From Micromonospora polyrhachis (GTDB taxonomy: Bacteria; Actinomycetota; Actinomycetes; Mycobacteriales; Micromonosporaceae): a stretch of DNA of 64,000 nt. The stretch covers positions 744,001 to 808,000 of the forward strand of contig NZ_JACHJW010000001.1 in NCBI RefSeq assembly GCF_014203835.1, in the 5' to 3' direction. The notes beneath the pieces are model-generated. The model saw only the letters and a program-made list of their open reading frames with translations. It was not told the DNA's origin and ran no database searches. The position numbers and the translations under genes are program-made. How positions within the stretch are numbered: position 1 is the stretch's first letter; each line of letters begins with the position of its first letter. This document shows positions 51,021 through 59,470 of the stretch, piece after piece.

Positions 51021-52241
51021 ATGCGCCACGCCCCGCGTCGGATGTTCGGAATCTCGATCCTGACCGTTGTCGCCCTAGCGGGGTCGACCACCGCACCGCT
51101 GGCCGCGCACGCGGCGACTACGCCGCAATGCGGCGACATCATCACCACCAGCGTGACCCTGACCGGCGACCTCCAGTGTGTCGGTAACGGCCTGACCGTC
51201 GGGGCGCACGGCGTCACCCTGGACCTGAACGGCCACACCATCTCCGGTTCGCGCACTGGAATCGGCATCATCGCCGCGGACCACAACGACCTGACCATCC
51301 GGGGTGGCACGGTCACCGGCTTCCACCGGGAGATCCTGCTGGGCTACGCGCGGAACCTGACCGTGCGCGACCTCCGGGTGATCCACGACGCCGATGGCGA
51401 GAACGACGAAGGAATATATGTCGACCAGGTCGAAGGGTTGGCGGTACAGGACACCACCTTCGTGGTCACCTCCGCCTCCTCGGCGATGTACATCGATGCC
51501 TCGGTGGACGTCAGGATCGATGACGTCGAGGTGACCGGCGGAGGGATCGGCCTGGGCATGTACACGGACCGGTCCTCGATCACCAACAGCACCTTCCAGG
51601 ACGGCAACCTCAGCCTGTACGACGTGACCAAGGTGACGATCAGCCGGAACACATTCACCCGGTCGCACCTCTCGTCGTTCGAGGTCAGCGGCCTACTCGT
51701 CACCGGTAACAGATTCCGCGGCGGCGGCATCCACGTCGAGATCTCCGCCACCGTCCTCATCCGCGGCAACACGATCCAGGACGCCGAGGCCGGCGTGTCC
51801 GTACGGAGCGTGGCCCCCGACCTCCAGGTCGTCGACAACGCTCTCCTCCGCAACCGGTACGGAATCCGGATGACCGTCGATGTCCTCGCGGAGCTGTCCG
51901 GCCTGACCGTGGCGGGCAACACCGCCATCGGCAACGGCGCGGCGGGAATCTTCATCGAGGCCCTGGGCAGGCGGCTCGCCGAAGATCCGATCACGGTATC
52001 CGGCAACCGCCTGGTGGGCAACGGCTTCAGCGGCACGGACACCGACGCCGCCGGCCGGCGGATCGACGACGGCCTGCACCTCAACATGCCGGTCGGTGGC
52101 CCGGTAACCGTCACCCGCAATCACACCGTCGCGAACGCGGACTTCGGCATCGAAGCACTGCCCGAGGGCAGCGTGCGGGATGGTGGCGGCAACACCTCGT
52201 TCGGCAACCGAAACGGATGCGCCGGAGTACGCTGCCGCTGA
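51021..52241 (+). CDS. Secreted right-handed parallel beta-helix protein
   Basis: About 406 residues. A signal peptide (MRHAPRRMFGISILTVVALAGSTTAPLAAHA) is followed by CGDIITTSVTLTGDLQCVGNGLTVGAHGVTLDLNGHTISG, the typical opening of NosD/CASH-type beta-helix proteins. About ten coils follow with regularly placed Asn and Gly (for example ISRNTF, VTGNRF, IRGNTIQD, VSGNRLVGNG). C-terminal Cys-containing residues CAGVRC may form a disulfide. The ATG at 51021 is preceded by TAGGTGACC; a GTG 6 bp earlier is an alternative. A carbohydrate-acting or adhesive role is likely, but the catalytic residues are not evident. Confidence 0.8.
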   Translation: MRHAPRRMFGISILTVVALAGSTTAPLAAHAATTPQCGDIITTSVTLTGDLQCVGNGLTVGAHGVTLDLNGHTISGSRTGIGIIAADHNDLTIRGGTVTGFHREILLGYARNLTVRDLRVIHDADGENDEGIYVDQVEGLAVQDTTFVVTSASSAMYIDASVDVRIDDVEVTGGGIGLGMYTDRSSITNSTFQDGNLSLYDVTKVTISRNTFTRSHLSSFEVSGLLVTGNRFRGGGIHVEISATVLIRGNTIQDAEAGVSVRSVAPDLQVVDNALLRNRYGIRMTVDVLAELSGLTVAGNTAIGNGAAGIFIEALGRRLAEDPITVSGNRLVGNGFSGTDTDAAGRRIDDGLHLNMPVGGPVTVTRNHTVANADFGIEALPEGSVRDGGGNTSFGNRNGCAGVRCR

Positions 52242-52264
52242 CCGAGGACGGGCTCCGCCGTACG

Positions 52265-52750
52265 TCAGCTCACCAGGACCTGGGCGGAGGTCTCCTTGAG
52301 CTTGGCATTGGCCCAGCGGGCCTGCCGCAGCGTCTGGGGATGGCAGCGCTGCGCCAATCCGAGCAACTGCCGGTCCCGGATCGCCTGGGCCCCCTGGGCC
52401 AGAACCTCCCAGTCGAGCGAGACACCGCTGGCGTTCCGATACAGGTGCCGCAGGTCGGCGATGAGAAGCAACCCCGGCTGACGGCGCCGACCGAGCAGTT
52501 CGGCGGTCCGCTGCTCGACGCTGCCCAGCAGCCCCGACTCGTCTCGGACCTGCTCGTCCATCCGCAGGCCGTAGTCGCGGCCGACCCGGGCCAAGTCGGT
52601 GACGTGCTGCTGCGACCAGCGGGCCAAGTCGCGGGCAAGGTGGTAGACCTCGTGGTCGGTGCGGTGCCGGTCGGACATCCGCAGCAGGTCGCCGGCGAGC
52701 TGGTTCTCGGAGCGGTGCAGCTCGCGGATGGCCATTCCGATCTTGTGCAT
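52265..52750 (-). CDS. Helical protein of unknown function, coupled to the molybdopterin oxidoreductase
   Basis: 161 residues, almost entirely predicted helical, with repeated His, Asp, Glu and Arg (LHRSENQLAGDLLRMSDRHRTDHEVYHLARDLARWSQQHV). The spacing of E-x6-D and H-x-x-H-like groups reminds one of four-helix-bundle metal proteins, but no complete ferritin motif can be shown. The ATG overlaps the stop of the oxidoreductase gene as ATGA, so it is translated with it. A partner or assembly role for that enzyme is a reasonable guess only. Confidence 0.72.
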   Translation of the reverse strand: MHKIGMAIRELHRSENQLAGDLLRMSDRHRTDHEVYHLARDLARWSQQHVTDLARVGRDYGLRMDEQVRDESGLLGSVEQRTAELLGRRRQPGLLLIADLRHLYRNASGVSLDWEVLAQGAQAIRDRQLLGLAQRCHPQTLRQARWANAKLKETSAQVLVS

Positions 52751-55236
52751 CAGGTGCTCCGTCCCGATTCGACGGCCCGCTGTTCCTGCACCACCGCGGC
52801 GGCGTCGCCGACCGTGGCCGGGACGCCCGGCGTCACCGGCCGGGAGCCGGTGGTGGTCGGCGCGGCCGCCGGCGTCCCGTCACCGGGACGGACCCGGCTC
52901 ACCTGGGCCACCGCCGTCTTGAACAGGGGCTGCTTGGACACCGGGTCCCAGTCGGTGACGGTCAGCTCGTTGGCCGCCCGGGGTTGTCCCCGCTTCGGCC
53001 CCGAGCCACCGGGCATGTCCCAGTAGCCGTAGTGGAAGGGCAGGAAGAGCACACCCGGCCGGATTCCGCTGATCCGCAACCGGGCCCGTACCTGTCCCCG
53101 GGGCGTGTCGACATCCAGCAGATCACCCTCGACGAGGTGCCGGTCGGCGGCATCGCCGGCCGACATCTCCACCCACACCTCGGGGGCGGCTGCCTGCAAC
53201 TGCGGTGCCCGCGCCGTCTTGGTACGCGTGTGGAAGTGGTAGAGCGTCCGACCGGTGATCAGCTGGAACGGGTACTCCTCGCTGGGCAGTTCGTGCGGCG
53301 GCAGGTACTCCGCCGCCTTGATGATCGCCTTACCGGCTGGATTGAGTGCCAGGTACTCGACCTTCTCCAGCGGCGCGCCCGTGATCAGGTCTCGTCCATA
53401 GCTCTCGCAGTAGTCCGGGGCGCTCCAGAACCGCCCATCGACGTAGATCCGCTCGGTGCCATCCGGGTGATCCCGATCGCACGGCCACTGGATGCCGCTG
53501 CCACCGCGTAGCTTGGCGTAGCTCAATCCGCTGTAGTCACAGGGTCGGCCCGCGCTGCACTGCTTCCATCCCTCGAAGGCACCCTCCGGGTCGGACCATT
53601 TGACCAGGGGCCGCCCATCGGAGTCACGCAGGCCGAGCCGCCGCGCGTAGTCGATCAGAATGTCCAGGTCCGGGCGGGCCTCCCCGGGCGGATCGACCGC
53701 CTTCTCCGACAGGTGCACCGTCCGATCCGCGTTGGTGAACGTCCCCGTCTTCTCCGCCCAGGTGGCGGCCGGCAACACCACGTCCGCCAACCGCGCGGTC
53801 TCGGACAGGAAGATGTCCTGGACCACGAGGAACAACCGCCGCTGTGTAAGGATCTTGCGAATCCGGGCCAGCTCCGGCAGGGACACCGCCGGGTTGGTGC
53901 AGGTGACCCAGAGGAAACGGATCGACCCCTCCTCGGCGTACCGCATCATCTGCATGAGGTGGGTCGGCGGCGAGTAGTGCGGGATGCGCATCGGATCGAC
54001 GTTCCAGATCCGGCCCAGGTCGGCCAGGTGCCGCTCGTTCGACCAGTTCCGGAATCCCGGCAGGTCACCGTCAGCACCACACTCCCGGGTGTTCTGCGCG
54101 GTCGGTTGCCCGTTCATCTGCAGTACGCCACAACCGGGTCTGCCCAACATGCCCCGGACGATGTGGATGTTGTTGACCTGCACGGCGGCGGCGGTGGCCT
54201 GATGCGACTGGTAGAAGCCCTGTAGCACCGTGGACATCAACCGGCGGGCGGTGCCGATCAACTCGGCGGCTCGCCGGATCGTCGCCTCCGGCACGTCGCA
54301 GACCTCGGCAGCTCGACGGGGCGGATACTGCGCCACCTGCTGTTCCAACTCCTCGAAACCGACCGCGTACGCCGTGACGTAGTCCCGGTCCGTCCAGCCC
54401 TGGGCGATGATCTCGTGCAACAGGGCGTTCATCAGCATCACGTTGGTGCCAGGCCGGGGTGCCAGGTGCACGGTGGCGACCCGGGCGACCGGTGTCTCGC
54501 GCGGGTCCACACAGACGATGGCCGGGGGGTTGGGTCCGGCAAGCCGGTCCAGCACCCGGCTCCAGAGCACCGTCTGCGTCTCGGCCATGTTGTGGCCGTA
54601 CAACGCGATGACGTCGGCGTGGTCGATGTCGGTGTACGAGCCGGGCTGACCGTCACAGCCGAAGGACTCCTTCAACGCCTCGGCGGCGGTGGCCGTACAC
54701 AGCCGGGTGTTGCCGTCGATGTGGTTGGTGCCGATCCCGGCATGGGCGATGAGCGCGAGGGTGTAGTACTCCTCCAGGAACAGCTGGCCGCTGGTATAGA
54801 AGCCGATCGCGCTTGGCCCCTGCTGGTCGAGAAGCTCCCGGGTCCGGCCCACCACCAGGTCCATGGCGGTGTCCCAGTCGGTCTCCACCAGCCGCCCCCG
54901 CCGGCGTACCAGTGGCCGGGTCAACCGGTCCCGCGCGTTGTTGGCCTGCCACCCGTAAAGGTCCTTGGGGTCGACTCGGCCGTGGTTGACCCGGTCCTCC
55001 GCCCGCCCCCGGACGCCCACTATCCGACCGTTCTTGACCGCGATGTCCAGGCCGTCACCGTTGGAGTGCAGGATCGACGCGGACTGGATCCACCTGTCGA
55101 CCGCTGCGGGGCTCACGCCGTCGGTCAGGTACGTGTCGACGCGTACCGGCCACGGATCCCCCGGACCGTACGGAGTCCGGCTGCCCCACGGCTGCCCGAT
55201 CCGGTCCACCGCCCTGGCTTCTCCGTCACCGCCCAT
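52750..55236 (-). CDS. Molybdopterin oxidoreductase lacking the N-terminal [4Fe-4S] site
   Basis: About 828 residues. Family signatures: TDWDTAMDLVVGRTREL, GNTRLCTATAAEALKESFG (with the Cys expected to bind Mo), ADVIALYGHNMAETQTVLWSRV, NNIHIVRGMLGRPGCGVLQMNGQPTAQNTRECG, ETARLADVVLPAATWAEKTGTFTNADR, and a C-terminal domain with LITGRTLYHFHTRTKTAR. In nitrate and formate reductases of this branch four Cys bind an iron-sulfur cluster before GRL/IVGVRG. Here the region reads SASILHSNGDGLDIAV and GRVDPKDLYG, so all four are missing. Electron transfer must use another path. The substrate is unknown. It lies 97 bp after the SDR gene on the same strand. Start at 55236 or at GTG 55278. Confidence 0.86.
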   Translation of the reverse strand: MGGDGEARAVDRIGQPWGSRTPYGPGDPWPVRVDTYLTDGVSPAAVDRWIQSASILHSNGDGLDIAVKNGRIVGVRGRAEDRVNHGRVDPKDLYGWQANNARDRLTRPLVRRRGRLVETDWDTAMDLVVGRTRELLDQQGPSAIGFYTSGQLFLEEYYTLALIAHAGIGTNHIDGNTRLCTATAAEALKESFGCDGQPGSYTDIDHADVIALYGHNMAETQTVLWSRVLDRLAGPNPPAIVCVDPRETPVARVATVHLAPRPGTNVMLMNALLHEIIAQGWTDRDYVTAYAVGFEELEQQVAQYPPRRAAEVCDVPEATIRRAAELIGTARRLMSTVLQGFYQSHQATAAAVQVNNIHIVRGMLGRPGCGVLQMNGQPTAQNTRECGADGDLPGFRNWSNERHLADLGRIWNVDPMRIPHYSPPTHLMQMMRYAEEGSIRFLWVTCTNPAVSLPELARIRKILTQRRLFLVVQDIFLSETARLADVVLPAATWAEKTGTFTNADRTVHLSEKAVDPPGEARPDLDILIDYARRLGLRDSDGRPLVKWSDPEGAFEGWKQCSAGRPCDYSGLSYAKLRGGSGIQWPCDRDHPDGTERIYVDGRFWSAPDYCESYGRDLITGAPLEKVEYLALNPAGKAIIKAAEYLPPHELPSEEYPFQLITGRTLYHFHTRTKTARAPQLQAAAPEVWVEMSAGDAADRHLVEGDLLDVDTPRGQVRARLRISGIRPGVLFLPFHYGYWDMPGGSGPKRGQPRAANELTVTDWDPVSKQPLFKTAVAQVSRVRPGDGTPAAAPTTTGSRPVTPGVPATVGDAAAVVQEQRAVESGRST

Positions 55237-55332
55237 CCGATGAACCCCTGTCCCCTGGCAACTCGTCCCTCCCGCCACCCTGGCAGCAGGTTCGACCCGA
55301 CATCCGGCAAACAGCCAGATCGGCGGGGGCCG

Positions 55333-56361
55333 TCACGAACGACGACGGAGTAGGCGGGCGGCCACGGCTCCCAGTCCCACCGCCCCGGCCGACGCGGTCA
55401 GCAGACGGCGATGCTCGACGGCCCACAGCTGTGGGCTGCGCCGATGGGAGCAGCCGTCGAAGGAGCCGTGTGCCCCATGGTCGTCGCCGGCGGCGTCGTC
55501 CCTCGGCTGCCACAGGTTGCTGGGCCGGTGGGGATCCGTCGCTTCCGGGGTCTGCTGGCTGTCGTAGCCGGTGCGCGCCAGGTAGCGGTCGAGCAGGCCG
55601 GGGGCCATCCGGTTGGCGAGGATGGTGGCCACCGTGGAACCGCCTATCCAGTGCTCCCGGCGCCGCCCGGGTCGCTTCGCCACGTGGACGATGGCCCGAG
55701 CCGCCACCTCCGGCTGGTAGATCGGTGGCACCGGCTGCGGCCGACGGCTCAGCCGGGACAGCACCCAGTCGAACTGCGGAGTGTTGAGCGCCGGCAGTTG
55801 GACGACGGTCACCCGTACCCGACTGCGCTGGTGTGCCAGCTCGCAGCGCAGGGCGTGGGTGAAGCCCACGATCGCGTGCTTGGCTCCGCAGTACGCCGAC
55901 TGTAGTGGGATCGACCGGTACGCCAGCGCGGAGCCGACCTGCACGATCGTTCCCTCGTCACGCGGCAGCATGCGGTCGAGCGCGACCCGGGTGCCGTGCA
56001 CGAATCCGAGGTAGGTCACCTCGGTCACCCGCCGGAACTCCGCCGGCTCGATCTCTTCGAAGGGGGCGAAGACCGAGGTGAAGGCGTTGTTGACCCAGAG
56101 GTCGATCGGCCCGAGTTCGGCGGTCACCCGGGCGGCGGCCGCTTCGACCTGCTGGTAGTCGGCCATGTCGGTCTCGATCGCCAGGGCCTCCGCACCGGTC
56201 GCCCGGACCTCGGCGGCTGCGGCGTCGAGCCCGGCCCGGCCGCGGGCAAGCAGGGCGATCCTCGACGTGCCCGCCCGGGCCAGTTCCCGTACGGTGGCCC
56301 GCCCGACGCCAGCACTTGCCCCGGTCACGACCGCCACCGCTGGCGGACGGTTTCGGTGCAT
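55333..56361 (-). CDS. Short-chain dehydrogenase/reductase with C-terminal membrane tail
   Basis: About 342 residues from the ATG at 56361. [21 protein letters not shown] is the NAD(P)-binding TGxxxGxG motif, NNAF the NNAG-like motif, and [17 protein letters not shown] the YxxxK catalytic pair. After the SDR fold (to about 265) comes a region with His, Asp and Gly ([23 protein letters not shown]) and a final hydrophobic helix ([19 protein letters not shown]) ending in Arg, so the enzyme is probably bound to the membrane. It is divergent from the GH15 gene, with 130 bp between the starts. The substrate is unknown. Confidence 0.87.
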   Translation of the reverse strand: MHRNRPPAVAVVTGASAGVGRATVRELARAGTSRIALLARGRAGLDAAAAEVRATGAEALAIETDMADYQQVEAAAARVTAELGPIDLWVNNAFTSVFAPFEEIEPAEFRRVTEVTYLGFVHGTRVALDRMLPRDEGTIVQVGSALAYRSIPLQSAYCGAKHAIVGFTHALRCELAHQRSRVRVTVVQLPALNTPQFDWVLSRLSRRPQPVPPIYQPEVAARAIVHVAKRPGRRREHWIGGSTVATILANRMAPGLLDRYLARTGYDSQQTPEATDPHRPSNLWQPRDDAAGDDHGAHGSFDGCSHRRSPQLWAVEHRRLLTASAGAVGLGAVAARLLRRRS

Positions 56362-56491
56362 GCCTGTTGTCCCTAACCCGAACATGAACCCATTAAGCAG
56401 CAATTATCATTGAATTACGTATGTTTCGTGTTTCCTGCATCGGCGGGGTGCGTAGCCGGAACTGTCACCCGCTCAGGGGAGGGCTGACGCG

Positions 56492-58300
56492 GTGGCTTCC
56501 GGAGATCACCACCCGATCGGTGACCGGAGGCCGATCTCCACCGGCGGGAACGGCTGCGTGCCCCGTCCCCCGGCACCGCACGTGCTCCGGGAATACGCGC
56601 TGCTGGCCGACGGCTACCGGGGAGCACTGGTCAACCCGGCCGGAACCATCGACTGGCTCTGCGCACCGGTCTGGGAGAGTCCCACGGTCTTCGGTGGTCT
56701 CCTCGGGGCCAGGGGCCAGTACACCGTCACGCCGACCGCCCGAGCGGTCTGGGGCGGCTACTACCAGCCCGGCACCCTGATCTGGACCAGTCGCTGGGTG
56801 ACCACCGACGGCATCGTCGAATCACGGGAGGCCCTGGCCTACCCGGGCCAGGAACGCCGGTTGGTCCTACTGCGTCGCATCCACGCCCTGACCGGTGACG
56901 CCGAACTGGCCGTACGGCTCGCGGCAGCCGCCGACTTCGGCCACGCGGGCGTACGCGACCTGCGCCGCAACGACGACGCCTGGCTGGCCCGCAGCGGGAA
57001 CCTGTACCTGCGCATCTCCAGCGGCGCGGGCCTTGCTCCCGAGCCGGACGGTGCCCTGACCGGGTTGCTGACGGTGCCCGCCGGGCAGCGACACGATCTG
57101 GTGCTGGAGATATCGGTCGATCCGATCGAGGAACCGGTACCCGATCCGAACACCATCTGGCGCAGCACGGAGAACGCCTGGCGGGCCCGCAACCTGCCGC
57201 TGACCGGATACGTCGGTCGACGCGACGCCGAGTTCGCCCACGCCGTGCTGTGTGGCCTGACCCGCTCCGGAGGCGGCATGGTCGCTGCCGCCACCACCTC
57301 GTTACCCGAACGTGCCCGGGCCGGCCGCAACTACGACTACCGCTACGCCTGGATCCGCGACCAGTGTTACGCCGGCCTCGCCGCTGCCGCCGCCGGCGCG
57401 GACGACCTGCTCGACGCCGCCGTGAACTTCGTCCACGCCCGACTGCTCGCCGACGGGCCGACCATGGCCCCGGCCTACACCGCCAGCGGCGGTCCGGTTC
57501 CCGACCAGTCGGCCCTGCCCCACCTGGTCGGCTACCCCGGTGCCGAGGTGCGGGTCGGCAACTGGGTGGGAAGGCAGTTCCAGCTCGACATCTTCGGGGA
57601 GAGCCTGCTGTTGTTGGCCGCAGCCCATCAACGACAACGGCTGGACGTGGCGGCGTGGCACGCCGTCGAGGTCGCCGTGGCCGCCGTCGAGCAGCGCTGG
57701 CGGGAGCCGGATGCCGGGATCTGGGAGCTGGCCGCCCAGCAGTGGACCCATTCGAAACTCACCTGCGTCGCCGGACTGCGCGCCGCAGCCGCCGCCGCTC
57801 CGGCCCGGCAGGCGGCCCGCTGGGCAGGTCTCGCCGATGCGATCCTGGCCGAGGTCGGCCGGTCCGGCGTACACCCTTCCGGTCGATGGCAGCGTAGCTA
57901 CAGCGATCCCCGGGTGGACGCCGCGTTGCTGCTGCCCACCGTCCGCGGCGCGCTACCGCCCGACGACCCTCGGAGCCGGGCGACCCGCCGCGCGGTGCTG
58001 GCGGAACTCACCGACGACGGCTACCTGTACCGGTTCCGCCCGGACGAACGCCCCCTCGGCGACGCGGAGGGGGCGTTCCTGCTGTGCGGTTTCATCGCGT
58101 CCCTGGCGGCCCATCAGGCCGGCGACGAGACCGACGCCCATCGCTGGTTCGAACGCAACCGGGCGGCGTGTGGTCCGCCGAGCCTCTACACCGAGGAGTA
58201 CGACGTACTACAGCGGCAGCTACGCGGCAACCTGCCACAGGCGTTCGTGCACGCCGCACTGCTGGAGACAGCGGCAACCCTGCACGGCCCGGACCACTGA
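56492..58300 (+). CDS. Glycoside hydrolase family 15 (glucoamylase/trehalase-like)
   Basis: 602 residues from GTG with GGAGGG upstream. The N-terminal beta-sandwich domain opens with LREYALLADGYRGALVNPAGTIDWLC, typical of GH15 bacterial members. The (alpha/alpha)6 barrel has RNYDYRYAWIRDQCYAGLA (with the general acid region), FQLDIFGESLLLLAAA, and a second acidic segment EYDVLQRQLRGNLPQAFVHAALL. Members hydrolyse alpha-glucosidic bonds in glucans or trehalose. No signal peptide is seen, so it is likely cytoplasmic and acts on trehalose or malto-oligosaccharides. Exact substrate unknown. Confidence 0.87.
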   Translation: MASGDHHPIGDRRPISTGGNGCVPRPPAPHVLREYALLADGYRGALVNPAGTIDWLCAPVWESPTVFGGLLGARGQYTVTPTARAVWGGYYQPGTLIWTSRWVTTDGIVESREALAYPGQERRLVLLRRIHALTGDAELAVRLAAAADFGHAGVRDLRRNDDAWLARSGNLYLRISSGAGLAPEPDGALTGLLTVPAGQRHDLVLEISVDPIEEPVPDPNTIWRSTENAWRARNLPLTGYVGRRDAEFAHAVLCGLTRSGGGMVAAATTSLPERARAGRNYDYRYAWIRDQCYAGLAAAAAGADDLLDAAVNFVHARLLADGPTMAPAYTASGGPVPDQSALPHLVGYPGAEVRVGNWVGRQFQLDIFGESLLLLAAAHQRQRLDVAAWHAVEVAVAAVEQRWREPDAGIWELAAQQWTHSKLTCVAGLRAAAAAAPARQAARWAGLADAILAEVGRSGVHPSGRWQRSYSDPRVDAALLLPTVRGALPPDDPRSRATRRAVLAELTDDGYLYRFRPDERPLGDAEGAFLLCGFIASLAAHQAGDETDAHRWFERNRAACGPPSLYTEEYDVLQRQLRGNLPQAFVHAALLETAATLHGPDH

Positions 58301-58345
58301 CTCGTCCTCGCGCTGGCCCGGGGCTGAACCCACCCTACCCAGCGG

Positions 58346-59305
58346 TCACTGGCAGGTCACCCGCAACTGGGCGACCGCGACATGCTCGTAGGTCCGGCCG
58401 TCGTCGTTCCAGTCCTCGCCCCGGTTGACCCCCCGGATGACGATCCGTCCACCGCTGACGGCATACGTGCCGGCGGAAACCCAACGGCCCCGGTTCACCC
58501 GTTGGTCGACCGTGAACGTCGCCCGAACCGCACCACCCTCGGTATCGCGCACCTGGTAGGTGGCGGGCTTTCCGGCCACGTGACGATGCACGGTGGTGGT
58601 CGGCACGTACGTCGACACGGCGCACGACCGGGTGCCCGTCCCGACAGCGAACCACCACTCGGCGTAGAAGGAGCTGTCGTCCTTGGTCTTGGAGCCCGAC
58701 ATCGGCATCGTGTCGAAGCTGCCGTCGCAACCGTCAGCGGTCCAGGCACCGCTACCGACCCGGACCCAACCCTGCTTGTCCTCGCTGTACCGCCCGATGA
58801 TGCGGAACCCGCGGGTCGAGGTGTGTGTGCAGTTGTAACCCCCCACCGCGGCGAAGGTCACCTTCGGTGCGGTCGAGCCGGGAGTCTGCTGCGGGGTACG
58901 GGTGGGGCTGCCGCTGGGCGGGGGCGAGGATGCGGTCGGCGACGCGGACGTACCTGCGCTCGGCGATCCGGTGGGGCTGGTGGACGCGGACGGGGTCGGG
59001 GTGACCTCGCCTTCCTCACCGACCGGGACGAAGTCGATGGGGGGCGGTTCGACGGTCGGGTCGGCCCCGGCGGCATTCGACGGTGACCCGGTGTCGTCCC
59101 GGGTCTGGGTGCCGACGACGACCCCGATCAGCACCACCAGGACACCGACGCAGACCGCGGCAAGCAGCGGCGTGGCGGGACGACGCAGCCCGGCACGCTT
59201 CAGCCGGCTCCACCTGCTTTGCGGCTCGTCGGGCTCGGCCCAGTCCTCAGCGAACTCGTCCAGGTCGGCATCCTGCTTGTCCGACCCTCGCTCGATGTCA
59301 CTCAT
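58346..59305 (-). CDS. Single-pass membrane protein with Ser/Pro-rich linker and extracellular beta domain
   Basis: 319 residues from the ATG at 59305, with GGAGGAAGG upstream. A cytoplasmic acidic N-terminus (about 1-45) and one helix (LLAAVCVGVLVVLIGVVVGTQ) are followed by a long Pro/Ser/Thr linker (about 85-145) and a C-terminal beta-rich domain of about 165 residues. The domain contains Cys pairs (YNCTHTSTRGFRIIGRYSE and VGSGAWTADGCDGSF, RSCAVSTYVP, VTCQ). No enzymatic motif is seen, and a surface binding role is likely. It is divergent from the lectin-like protein gene. Confidence 0.75.
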   Translation of the reverse strand: MSDIERGSDKQDADLDEFAEDWAEPDEPQSRWSRLKRAGLRRPATPLLAAVCVGVLVVLIGVVVGTQTRDDTGSPSNAAGADPTVEPPPIDFVPVGEEGEVTPTPSASTSPTGSPSAGTSASPTASSPPPSGSPTRTPQQTPGSTAPKVTFAAVGGYNCTHTSTRGFRIIGRYSEDKQGWVRVGSGAWTADGCDGSFDTMPMSGSKTKDDSSFYAEWWFAVGTGTRSCAVSTYVPTTTVHRHVAGKPATYQVRDTEGGAVRATFTVDQRVNRGRWVSAGTYAVSGGRIVIRGVNRGEDWNDDGRTYEHVAVAQLRVTCQ

Positions 59306-59470
59306 GCGATGCCTTCCTCCGCTGTCTCCCGGCTCACTACGCGGCGGCGTACCAACGGGTTCATCCAATCTCTGTGGAATGGTGAACCGGTTTCCCGGTT
59401 GGTCCGTAGTGGCCGGGAACGCCGTCGCCGGCGGGCGGCGACGGAATCCGGTGAGACAGACAAAGGGGCG

